Shown: in pieces, positions 16,113 to 23,797 of the stretch
Position numbering within the stretch: position 1 is the first letter of the stretch
Layout of the letters: every line of letters begins with the position of its first letter
Assembly: GCA_964558295.1 (NCBI GenBank)
Contig: CAZLDQ010000015.1
Span: 1-45,486, forward strand
Direction of reading: 5' to 3'
Length of the DNA stretch: 45,486 nucleotides
Origin: JBDKTH01 sp964558295
GTDB taxonomy: Bacteria > Planctomycetota > Planctomycetia > Pirellulales > Thermoguttaceae
Program-made: the position numbers and the translations under genes
Notes under the pieces: generated by a model
What the model was told of the DNA's origin: nothing
Database searches by the model: none
What the model saw: only the letters and a program-made list of their open reading frames with translations

Positions 16113-17408
16113 CTATTGGGTCAGATACCCCTTACGGATGGCGTCCTGCAAAACCGCCTCGGTCAGGTCCCACAGCTTTGCTGAGCCATCGACGACCGGA
16201 CGCATGCGGGTGTAGACCCGATCCGATGGAACTTCATGTACCCGCCACGCGCGTCCTTGCGGGCGGTAGTTCCAAAGGAACGGCTGCAGCCGGTCCAAGG
16301 CTGCGGCAAACCGCGCTTCGGAGGTTTGTCGGGCTTCCATCTCTTCCCACAACTGCCGAAACTCCCTCGCCTGGTCGGAGGGCAGCATCCCGAAAAGTCG
16401 ATCGGCGGCACGCTGTTCACGAGCAGCCTGATCGGCTGCGGCGGCGGCATCGTAGGCATACGTGTCGCCCGCATCGATTTCCACGAGATCGTGGATCAGA
16501 ACCATCTTGATCACGCGCAAAAGATCGGGTTTGGGGTCGTCGGCGTACTCGTGGAGCAGGATCGCGGCGACGGCCAGATGCCAGGAATGTTCCGCGTCGT
16601 TTTCCTTGCGGGACTGATTGATCAAATAGGTCTGACGGAAGACGTGCTTGAGTTTGTCGATCTCAACGAGAAACTCGATCTGTTGCAAGAGGCGATTGTC
16701 ATTCATGGGCGGTTCCGGCAATGAACGCGGCGGGTCGGGAGACATTACGCCCCTGTGCGGACGAGTTCCGAGACCTGTAATTTCCGCGGGGACGAGGTTG
16801 TCCAGTTCGATGTCCGTCGCCGTGCCGAGGTCTTGAGACTTGCATGCGGTCACCAAAACCCTTGATTCTAGCGAAACGACGGCCTTGTTGTAAGCGTCGA
16901 TTGCCCGATCAAGTCCCTTTTCGACGTGGCTTATGTAGCGAGCTACGGTGCCGAGCCGCTTGTAGAGTTCCTTGCCCAGGTCACTGATTTCTTGAGCATT
17001 TTGGGCCAACCGTTCCTGACGCCAACCGTAGGCCACGGTGAGCAACAGGGCGATCAACGTGGTCGGCGCAGCCAGAATCACGTTTCGTTCGCCCCCCAAC
17101 TCGATCAGGCGGGGATTCTGTTCCAGGTCTCCTTGCGCCGCCTCGTGGAGGCGTTCCAATGTGGTTCTGGCCAAGTCGAGGAACGACTGGTTATTGCACT
17201 GCAAGGCCTCAGCCGCCAAGGCCTTGAAGGCGTCGGCGAGCTTCTGTTGCGACTCATGAACAACAGCCAATCTCTCCTCGGCCTGCCGGCGCTCGTGCTG
17301 CAAGGTGGCCTGCAAGGCGGCTAGCTTGGCCTGGGCGAGCAGGCAGGCGAACAGGGAGCCGACCGCCAAACCGAACACAAACGACAAAAAACCGTCAATT
17401 GGCCCCAA
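16113..17408 (-). CDS. In-frame fusion of a core-less RmuC with an HD-domain phosphohydrolase
   Basis: 431 residues in one frame. Residues 1-95 look like the RmuC start: a membrane anchor (FGLAVGSLFACLLA) and coiled coil. They jump to the RmuC C-terminal signature GGERNVILAAPTTLIALLLTVAYGWRQERLAQNA and NKAVVSLESRVLV (about 103-190), so the roughly 180-200-residue nuclease-like core is missing. From MNDNRLLQQ (ATG at 16706-16704, 197 residues) follows a YfbR/HDDC2-like HD domain with NDAEHSWH and HDLVEID metal ligands, likely a 5'-deoxynucleotidase. The start is TTG 17408 after GGAAG. The HD part may be translated on its own from 16706 and the RmuC part be decaying; the missing stop between them is the odd point. 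Confidence 0.75.
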   Translation of the reverse strand: MGPIDGFLSFVFGLAVGSLFACLLAQAKLAALQATLQHERRQAEERLAVVHESQQKLADAFKALAAEALQCNNQSFLDLARTTLERLHEAAQGDLEQNPRLIELGGERNVILAAPTTLIALLLTVAYGWRQERLAQNAQEISDLGKELYKRLGTVARYISHVEKGLDRAIDAYNKAVVSLESRVLVTACKSQDLGTATDIELDNLVPAEITGLGTRPHRGVMSPDPPRSLPEPPMNDNRLLQQIEFLVEIDKLKHVFRQTYLINQSRKENDAEHSWHLAVAAILLHEYADDPKPDLLRVIKMVLIHDLVEIDAGDTYAYDAAAAADQAAREQRAADRLFGMLPSDQAREFRQLWEEMEARQTSEARFAAALDRLQPFLWNYRPQGRAWRVHEVPSDRVYTRMRPVVDGSAKLWDLTEAVLQDAIRKGYLTQ

Positions 17409-17669
17409 TTCGCACTTCCGCCCGTATGGATAGTGTACGCGCGTTTAGCGATTATGCCCGATGGTTGGCGGGTGTCAAATCGGCCCTTTGGACCGCCTCC
17501 AAGGCTCAGCAAGTCGAGACGGCGATCGTCGAGTAGCGGCACGGAAACGATTGATTCGCTTCCAAGCCGCGAGGGAAACCGGGGGGAATCACAAATATGT
17601 TAGAGTTAATCTGGGTGGGGGAAGGAGCGCTTGTCCACAATCCCCTCACCAGATGGACCCCTCGCATTG

Positions 17670-17688
17670 AGGAGGAGACCTTCGTCTC
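17670..17688 (+). promoter_or_regulatory. Hairpin between Shine-Dalgarno and start of the CheB-like gene
   Basis: A strong AGGAGGAG (17670-17677) lies 16 nt from the ATG at 17694, too far for normal use. GAGAC (17675-17679) and GTCTC (17684-17688) pair around CTTC and overlap the Shine-Dalgarno. Folding would either mask the site or shorten the effective spacer. No closer site or start codon is available in this frame. Confidence 0.4.
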
Positions 17689-17693
17689 ATAGC

Positions 17694-18713
17694 ATGAGTA
17701 ACCCGTTGCGCGTACTCATTGTCGACGATCCCCTGGCGGCAGGAAAGATCGCTTTCGACGCCTTGCGGGGATTGCCAGAGGTGGAGGCAGTCGGTACTGC
17801 CGCGAGTGCGACGATGGTGCTGGAACGAGTCGAACGGCTCCATCCGGATCTGCTCCTTCTGAACCTGACAGAGCCGAAGATTGACGGTCTTCAGGTGCTG
17901 CAAAAACTGCAGGCGGCGGGGCACAAAGTGGGGGTGATCGTACTATCCGACTCGACTGACGCTGGTGCCCGCGCGACGATGCGGGCGATGGCTGCCGGCG
18001 CGTTTGACTATGTGGTCTTCCCGGCCGGCCTTTCTGCGGCGAAGAACGTGTTTTGGCTCCGCGAGGAGCTTCGGGACCGACTGGCGGCTTTTCGCCGAAC
18101 GGGTGGTGTCCGGCTTCGGCCGTCGCGTGGACGACCGCAACCCGCGGTGGTCGTTTTGGGGATTTCCACGGGCGGTCCGAAGTCGCTTGCGGAGGTGTTG
18201 CCCCAATTGCCTGGCGATTTTCCGGTTCCGGTCCTCGTGGTCCAACATATGCCGCCACTGTTTACCCGCTCGTTGGCCAGGAGTCTCGGCAGCCGTTGCG
18301 CCCTGCGCGTCTGTGAAGCGTCTGATTGCCAGCCGGTTGTGCCGGGTTGGATCCTGATCGCTCCCGGCGGAATGCAAATGAAAGTCGAACGCGATGCGAC
18401 TGGCGTACTCGTGCGAATTACCGACGACCCGCCGGAGCATGCCTGCAAGCCTTCGGTGGACTACTTGTTTCGCTCGGCGGCACAAGTCTACGGGGGACAC
18501 GTCGTCGGCGTGCTGATGACGGGAATGGGCTGTGATGGCGTCGACGGCTGTCGACTGCTCAAGCAGCATGGCGCGACCATCGTGGCCCAGGACGAGGCCA
18601 CTTGCGTGGTCTACGGAATGCCGCGTGAAGCGGTGGAGCAGGGAGTGGTCGACATTGTAGCGCCTTTGGACTACATCGCCCGCGAAATCATCCATCTGAC
18701 AAGGAGGAGTTGA
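17694..18713 (+). CDS. cheB: CheB-like protein-glutamate methylesterase with degenerate receiver
   Basis: 339 residues. The C-terminal methylesterase domain (about 150-335) has the catalytic triad: Ser158 (GISTGGP), His185 (VVQHMP) and the Asp of MTGMGCDGVDG; it would remove methyl groups from chemoreceptor glutamates. The N-terminal receiver keeps the acidic pair (VDD, 11-12), but the phospho-acceptor Asp is Asn57 (LLLLNLTEP) and the conserved Lys is Phe109 (VVFPAG), so normal phospho-activation cannot occur. No cheA, cheR, cheW or receptor gene adjoins it, so it is an orphan. It may act constitutively or on another substrate. Confidence 0.88.
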   Translation: MSNPLRVLIVDDPLAAGKIAFDALRGLPEVEAVGTAASATMVLERVERLHPDLLLLNLTEPKIDGLQVLQKLQAAGHKVGVIVLSDSTDAGARATMRAMAAGAFDYVVFPAGLSAAKNVFWLREELRDRLAAFRRTGGVRLRPSRGRPQPAVVVLGISTGGPKSLAEVLPQLPGDFPVPVLVVQHMPPLFTRSLARSLGSRCALRVCEASDCQPVVPGWILIAPGGMQMKVERDATGVLVRITDDPPEHACKPSVDYLFRSAAQVYGGHVVGVLMTGMGCDGVDGCRLLKQHGATIVAQDEATCVVYGMPREAVEQGVVDIVAPLDYIAREIIHLTRRS

Positions 18714-18951
18714 GTGCACCACCGCAATGATGATGCCAGAGAGGCGGGGGATCAGGGTCCAGGTGGATCAACTCACCACAGTTTGGGCACACCACAGAGA
18801 GCGTCTGGACCCTGACCCCTCGCCCCTGTCGTCGCCATCGTCTGGCCCACCCAAGCCAACGGACCGCGACAAACGTTCGTTGTCCCGATCCGCCAGGGCA
18901 GTCATTGTAATTTCTTGGGGCAAGGTCCGCAAGAAGCCCGGGACGGTTCAT
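18688..18951 (-). CDS. Possible small zinc-ribbon protein
   Basis: An 87-codon frame whose ATG overlaps the stop of the DapA-like gene (ATGA at 18948-18951), the usual sign of translational coupling. The C-terminal part reads VVCPNCGELIHLDPDPPP and ends HHHCGGAL, a CxxC plus HxxC-like pattern suited to one zinc ion. The first 45 residues look unstructured and Arg-rich. Against it: the frame runs through an inverted repeat (18747-18820) and overlaps the end of the CheB-like gene by 26 nt. It may be real, a remnant, or chance. Confidence 0.3.
   Translation of the reverse strand: MNRPGLLADLAPRNYNDCPGGSGQRTFVAVRWLGWARRWRRQGRGVRVQTLSVVCPNCGELIHLDPDPPPLWHHHCGGALNSSLSDG
18747..18820. repeat. Inverted repeat with heptad pattern between convergent genes
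   Basis: GGGGATCAGGGTCCAG (18747-18762) pairs with CTGGACCCTGACCCCT (18805-18820), 15 of 16 positions, around a 42-nt loop. Within each arm the sequence can be read as 7-base units (GGGATCA/GGGTCCA and GGGGTCA/GGGTCCA). It lies between the convergent CheB-like and DapA-like genes and could act as a bidirectional terminator; there is no T-run. Confidence 0.65.
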
Positions 18952-20018
18952 TCAGCGAGCCATGTATCGCGATGCTTGGCCACGAAGTCATCGTCGATCA
19001 GGTGGGGATACAAGCGGTAGATCCGCTCGAATTGCTCGGCTTGGCCTGGGCTGAGGGTCTCGTGCGGGTCGAGACACCAGGTCCCCTCCAAGAGGCCTTG
19101 CCGGCGAAGCACCTCGTGGACACCGGGGATGCAGCCGGCAAAGCCGTTGGCCGCATCAAACAGGACGGCGTTCATATCGGTCACCTCGACGTTCCGCCGG
19201 AGCATTTCGGCGGGGATCGAATCACCGGACGCCACCAGATCGTGACACCTGCGCAGCAATTCCACGGCCCGATGGGTCCAGACGGCCCAGTGGCCCAAAA
19301 GACCACCGACAAATCGCCGCTTGAGCATCCGGCCGTTGTGGGGAAAACAATAGGGAGTCAACAGGTCGAGAATGATATTGTCGTCGTTGCCCGTGTAGAG
19401 GGCAATGTCGTCGCGTCCAGACTCGGTGACCGCGCGGACCACATCGAGCGTCTGGTACCGGTTGAAGGCCGCCACCTTGACAGCCACGACGTTGTCGATC
19501 TCCGCGAAGCGTCGCCAGAACGAGTAGGGGAGCGTTCGTCCTCCCACGGCCGGCTGAAGATAGAAGCCCACAACGGGAATCACCTCGGCCACGGCGCGGC
19601 AGTGGGCCACGAGTTGCTCGTCGTCGGCGTCGCGCATCGCTCCAAGGCTCAACAACCCGGCGTGGAATCCATGCTGTCGGGCGAGGGAGGCTTCGGCCAC
19701 GGCCTGGTTGGTCTGACCACAGATTCCCGCCACACGCACCAGCGGTTCCTGACGTTGCGCATCGAGGCGATCGAACTCCTCGCGTGCCAGACTCAGCAGC
19801 GGGGCGAACAGCCCGATTTGGGGATCGCGGATGGCAAACTGGGTGGTGTGGACGCCGACGGCTACGCCTCCGGCCCCCGCCGCACTGTAGTAGCGCCACA
19901 CGGCCCGTTGACGCCGCTCGTCAAAATGCCGGTGGCGATCGAGTGCCAGCGGGCTGGCGGGAATCACAAGTCCACGATGCAGAAGCTGCTTGATTCGAGG
20001 ATCGATCGATTGGCTCAT
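18948..20018 (-). CDS. Dihydrodipicolinate synthase (DapA)-family aldolase
   Basis: 356-residue class I aldolase of the DapA/N-acetylneuraminate lyase superfamily, acting in the cytoplasm on pyruvate-type or related substrates. The Schiff-base Lys is in VVAVKVAAFNRYQT; upstream are GAGGVAVGVHTTQF (strand/loop of the barrel) and VVGFYLQPAVGG with the conserved Tyr. It is longer than true DapA (about 290) with C-terminal extra helices. It follows the epimerase gene by 14 nt without a clear Shine-Dalgarno, so translation is probably coupled. The pairing with an epimerase suggests a sugar-acid pathway rather than lysine synthesis; the substrate is not known. Confidence 0.8.
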   Translation of the reverse strand: MSQSIDPRIKQLLHRGLVIPASPLALDRHRHFDERRQRAVWRYYSAAGAGGVAVGVHTTQFAIRDPQIGLFAPLLSLAREEFDRLDAQRQEPLVRVAGICGQTNQAVAEASLARQHGFHAGLLSLGAMRDADDEQLVAHCRAVAEVIPVVGFYLQPAVGGRTLPYSFWRRFAEIDNVVAVKVAAFNRYQTLDVVRAVTESGRDDIALYTGNDDNIILDLLTPYCFPHNGRMLKRRFVGGLLGHWAVWTHRAVELLRRCHDLVASGDSIPAEMLRRNVEVTDMNAVLFDAANGFAGCIPGVHEVLRRQGLLEGTWCLDPHETLSPGQAEQFERIYRLYPHLIDDDFVAKHRDTWLAE

Positions 20019-20032
20019 GGCGATTCGGGGTC

Positions 20033-21103
20033 TCAGAACTTTCCGTCGCGGGTCTGAAAATGGGTCGGTTTGTCGAGGAGCTTACCGCCACGCAATTGCC
20101 AATCGGCGATCCACTCGATCATCTGTTCCACAGGAACCGTGGGCCGATCGAAGAGTTGATAGCTAAGTTGGGCGTTGCTCAGTAAGGCGTCCGCCGCCTC
20201 GACCCCGGTGAAATGGACCTTCTTGCCGAACAATTCGCCGAATCGCTCGGCGACCTGCCGCACGCTGAGCGTCTCGGGGCCGGCCAGGTTGATGATAAAC
20301 GGTGGCGTAGCGACCAGCTCGAAGCAGCGGAGCGTCATCACGTTCGAATCGCCTTGCCAGATCGCGTTGAAGTATCCCATGGTCAGGTTGATTGGGCGTC
20401 CGGCCATGACCTGCTGGGCAATGTCGACCATTACGCCGTAACGCAGTTCGTGGGCGTAGTTCAACCGGACAAGAGCGGTTGGCGTGCCGCACTTCTCACT
20501 GAAATAGGTCAGAATCCGTTCACGGCCAAGCACGCTCATCGCATAGTCGCCCAGTGGGCCGGGGGGATCGCTCTCCACGGCTCCACCGCTGCCAATCGGC
20601 ATCAAGGGATAGATGTTTCCACTCGAGTACGACACGATGCGACTGTGGGCGTACTTTTCCGCAACCATCCCGGGCAGGTAGACATTCATCGCCCAGGTGG
20701 TCGCTTCGCGCCCCGTCGAGCCGAACTTCATCGCAGCCAGGTAGAGCACATTGGCCGCGTCGGGCAGCTTGGCCAATTCCGCTCGGTTCAGCAGGTCGCA
20801 GGAAATCGTCTCGATTCCCCAAGCATTCAATTGCTGTGGAAGTTCGGGTCTGGAGAACCGTGAGACACCGAGGATTCGCCGTCTGACGCCGGCCGCGTCG
20901 GTGGCGCGCCGGGCCATGCGGGCCAATGAGGGACCTGTCTTTCCCCCCACGCCCAGGATGATCAAATCGCCGTCCAACCGTCTCATCATTGTCACCAGTT
21001 CCGGGGTTGGCCGGCTGAGCAACTCTTCGAGCTGTTCAAGATCGCGAATCGACCGAAGGCTGGTTGTGTCGGTCGCAGCCAAGCGTTCGCCGTCGTCCCT
21101 CAT
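20033..21103 (-). CDS. NAD(P)-dependent epimerase/dehydratase-family protein
   Basis: 356 residues, extended short-chain dehydrogenase fold. The dinucleotide loop is LIILGVGGKTGPSLARMARRA (near residue 50), preceded by about 45 residues (DLEQLEELLSRPTPELV). NVLYLAAMKFG and SYSSGNIYPL follow, the latter as the Ser strand, with DYAMSVLGRE carrying the YxxxxxR/K-like catalytic region. ATG at 21103 is preferred over a TTG at 21157; neither has a convincing Shine-Dalgarno. It is first in a two- or three-gene unit with the DapA-like gene. The YxxxK motif is altered (Tyr-Ala-Met-Ser-Val-Leu), so substrate and activity are uncertain. Confidence 0.75.
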   Translation of the reverse strand: MRDDGERLAATDTTSLRSIRDLEQLEELLSRPTPELVTMMRRLDGDLIILGVGGKTGPSLARMARRATDAAGVRRRILGVSRFSRPELPQQLNAWGIETISCDLLNRAELAKLPDAANVLYLAAMKFGSTGREATTWAMNVYLPGMVAEKYAHSRIVSYSSGNIYPLMPIGSGGAVESDPPGPLGDYAMSVLGRERILTYFSEKCGTPTALVRLNYAHELRYGVMVDIAQQVMAGRPINLTMGYFNAIWQGDSNVMTLRCFELVATPPFIINLAGPETLSVRQVAERFGELFGKKVHFTGVEAADALLSNAQLSYQLFDRPTVPVEQMIEWIADWQLRGGKLLDKPTHFQTRDGKF

Positions 21104-21384
21104 GGGTTTTGCTTTCTGGGGGATCAGGGGGGGGCGTTGCAATGTTCGCCGAGACAAGAGACGCGAATTGCCATTCTAGCGACTGGACTGGAGGGGCAAA
21201 AGGCCTGGACAAAAGGGGTGGCCGATGATGATGCTTTTGCCACGGCGACCTCCCGCCCGAAACGGGGCCGTTCCTATCCCGGGTATGGACAACTCCTGGA
21301 ACGAACGCCCTCCCCGGTAACGTGGGAAAGACTTCCAAAGCCGGAGGCGTTGCAAACCCACAGCCGAGGGCAACAAGGCGTTGG

Positions 21385-21493
21385 CCCTGACCGAGAGCCG
21401 AATCAGAGATGTTCCCCTGATCGCCGCATCGTAGCCCTAGCCGACGTCTTCGACGCCCTGACCTCGGTCCGCATTGACAAGGACGCCGTGTGA
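21385..21493 (+). pseudogene. Remnant of an HD-GYP domain gene
   Basis: The frame ending at the TGA 21491-21493 reads RRIVALADVFDALTSVR, a hallmark segment of HD-GYP cyclic-di-GMP phosphodiesterases (GRIVALADVFDALTS). Just upstream, in another frame, RDVPLIA matches the residues that normally precede it, so one base seems lost near 21425. No HD or GYP motif remains and the product stops about 9 residues later. The rest of the spacer 21104-21755 shows nothing recognisable. Confidence 0.55.
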
Positions 21494-21755
21494 AGGCCGA
21501 AAACCATCGGGTCCCCGGTTGTTCCCCTGTCTAGGGCTGGTACAATCTGGGGCGATCGACGAATAGCTTCCGGGTTTGACCGAGGGAAGAGGAGAATCCG
21601 CGACCGGTTCCTTTAGGGTCGAGGAGTTCCAAAGATGAGCGGATTCTCGTTTTCCCGTCAAGCGGAAGTCATTCTTCGGTCGCCCTGCTAGCATGTCTCC
21701 CCCGCTCCCTGCCTCCACACCAAACCCCTGATCGCCAATCTTGACCAATCGTGGA

Positions 21756-22970
21756 ATGAACACCATTTGTCTTGTCCTTGATCGACTGCACGGAGGATAC
21801 GTAGGGGCCTATGGAAACAGTTGGATCGAGACACCGACACTCGATCGACTGGCGTTCGAGAGCTTTGTCTTCGACCAGTACCTCATCGACAGTCCTCGCC
21901 TGGAATCCCTCTACCGCTCCTTGTGGTTGGGGCGTCATCCACTGGTCCCCGACGGCTCGACGCCGGAGCCTGCGCTGGCCGAACGCTTGGCTCGTGCGGG
22001 AGTGACGCCGATGCTCTTGACCGATGAGCCGGCCGTGGCCGACCATCCCCTGGCCAAAGGTTTTGCGCCGCTCCTGGTCGTCGAACGGGCCGAGGCATTG
22101 GCCGTAGCCGAGGAGGTTCACGAGACGCATTTGGCCCGCTGTTTTGCCGAATTGATTGAGTTGCTTCGCGAGCCACGGGAACCGTTTTTCTTGTGGTGTC
22201 ATCTGGCCGGTCTGGGCGGACCGTGGGACGCGCCCTTGGAGTTCCGCCGCCACTATGCGGCCGAAGATGATCCTGAGCCGCCCAACACCGCGGAGGTCCC
22301 CTGCCTGTTGCTCGACCAAGACTACGATCCCGACGAGGTACTGGGGTTTTCCCAGACCTATGCCGGCCAAGTGTCGCTGTTGGATACCTGTCTGTCCGCA
22401 TTGGTCGAACAACTCGATTCCGGCCCCTTGGGCGAGAAGACGCTTTTGGTGCTCCTGTCGGCCCGGGGAATGCCGCTGGGCGAGCATCGCCGGGTGGGCC
22501 CTTATGACGCGGCCCTCTACAACGAATTGGTGCATGTCCCCTTAATGATGCGGTTCCCCGACAGACTGGGAATCGCCGCGCGCAGCTCGGCCCTCGTGCA
22601 ACCGGCCGATGTCTGGGCCACGCTGGCCGACTGGTGGAACCTTCCCGAAGTGCCCTGTCTTCCCGCAGCGCAGAGTCTCCTGCCCCTGATCCGCGGGGAG
22701 GTCAACCAACTCCACGACCGGCTCTTGCTGGTCGACGGCAGTGGGGGCCGGGCGATTCGTGTGCCGGCTTGGTATCTGCGCGAGGCCGAACCTCCCGAGT
22801 TGTTCGTCAAACCGGACGACCGCTGGGAGGTCAACAATGTCTTTGACCGTTGCGCTGATCTGACCGACACGCTTCGCGAGATTCTCCAAGCGTATGAACA
22901 GGCCCTTGCCGCAGGCCACTCGACGAGTCTTTCTCCGCTCGACGAGATCCTGCTCACCGGGCCGGAGTAG
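21756..22970 (+). CDS. Sulfatase-fold protein lacking the catalytic residues
   Basis: 404 residues with the alkaline-phosphatase/sulfatase layout: N-terminal VLDRLHGGYVGAYGN and IETPTLDRLA, the active-site helix region IDSPRLESLYRSLWLGRHPL, and C-terminal LLSARGMPLGEHRRVGPYD with VPLMMRFP. In true sulfatases the active-site motif is C/S-x-P-x-R; here it is Asp45-Ser-Pro-Arg-Leu, so the formylglycine precursor is absent. The metal-binding DD near the N-terminus is LD-R and the SDHG pair is SARG. No signal peptide is seen. It is therefore probably a pseudoenzyme or has a new chemistry. ATG 21756 is used, with TTG 21741 as an alternative. Confidence 0.75.
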   Translation: MNTICLVLDRLHGGYVGAYGNSWIETPTLDRLAFESFVFDQYLIDSPRLESLYRSLWLGRHPLVPDGSTPEPALAERLARAGVTPMLLTDEPAVADHPLAKGFAPLLVVERAEALAVAEEVHETHLARCFAELIELLREPREPFFLWCHLAGLGGPWDAPLEFRRHYAAEDDPEPPNTAEVPCLLLDQDYDPDEVLGFSQTYAGQVSLLDTCLSALVEQLDSGPLGEKTLLVLLSARGMPLGEHRRVGPYDAALYNELVHVPLMMRFPDRLGIAARSSALVQPADVWATLADWWNLPEVPCLPAAQSLLPLIRGEVNQLHDRLLLVDGSGGRAIRVPAWYLREAEPPELFVKPDDRWEVNNVFDRCADLTDTLREILQAYEQALAAGHSTSLSPLDEILLTGPE

Positions 22971-23265
22971 ACGGGCGGGCGTCGTCTTTGGGGCTACGTG
23001 GGCGGCGGACACGGCCTTCTGGCATGTCGGAGTCCGGCAAATTCGCACGGTCCCAAGATTAACCGCAGAAAGCCCGATGCTCGAACCCCCGACGGGCAAT
23101 CACCTGACCGCCCGAAGGAAGCGTCCCATTCGTCCATTTGGCGATGCACTTCGCAACTCATTTTGGAATGACGAGTTGCGCATGAAGCCCCTTGCCTGCC
23201 GGCAGCGGTTCGCCAGAATTAGCCTTGGAATGGTGAACTATCGCGATCGTGACAAGGAGTCTTTC

Positions 23266-23772
23266 ATGCTCAGTCCGAAAATGCAGGCCGCCTTGAATGC
23301 CCAGATCAATGCCGAGTATTACTCCTCCTACTTGTATCTTTCGATGGCCGCCTATGCGGAATCGACGAACCTGAAGGGAATGGCCAACTGGTTTCGTGTC
23401 CAGGCCCAGGAGGAGTTGGGACACGCGATGAAGTTGTTCGACTATGTCCACAATCGGCGTGGACAGGTCGAACTGAAGCCGATTGAAGGACCGCCCACCA
23501 CGTGGGATTCACCGTTGGCCGTGTTTGAAGCCACACTGGGCCATGAACAACACGTCACGGCCTTGATCAACCATCTGGTCCAGTTGGCCGGTGAGGAGAA
23601 CGACTACGCCACTCAGGCCTTCCTCCAGTGGTTTATCACGGAGCAGGTGGAGGAGGAGGCGACGGCCGACCAGATCGTCCAGCAATTGCGACTGATCCAA
23701 AATGCCCCGGGCGGTCTGTTCATGCTTGATCGCGAGTTGGGCCAACGAACCTTCGTTGCCCCGACTGCGTAG
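23266..23772 (+). CDS. ftnA: Ferritin
   Basis: 168-residue non-haem ferritin that oxidises and stores iron in a 24-mer shell. The ferroxidase residues are visible: Glu17 (NAEYYSSYLYLSM), Glu50 and His53 (AQEELGHAMK), Glu94 and Glu130 region (EQVEEEATADQIV). AAGGAG lies 6 nt before the ATG at 23266; a longer frame from 22894 is not ferritin-like. No haem-ligand Met typical of bacterioferritin is apparent. It stands alone, with the sulfatase-like gene 295 nt upstream and a convergent diguanylate cyclase downstream. It may buffer iron for the Fe-rich nitrogenase; that is inference. Confidence 0.95.
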   Translation: MLSPKMQAALNAQINAEYYSSYLYLSMAAYAESTNLKGMANWFRVQAQEELGHAMKLFDYVHNRRGQVELKPIEGPPTTWDSPLAVFEATLGHEQHVTALINHLVQLAGEENDYATQAFLQWFITEQVEEEATADQIVQQLRLIQNAPGGLFMLDRELGQRTFVAPTA

Positions 23773-23797
23773 AACGCGGCGAGAGACGCAGGCTCGA

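Noticed and set aside
23080..23110. GGGGGTTCGAGC on the minus strand resembling a tRNA T-arm
   Set aside because: No matching acceptor stem or anticodon arm is present upstream.
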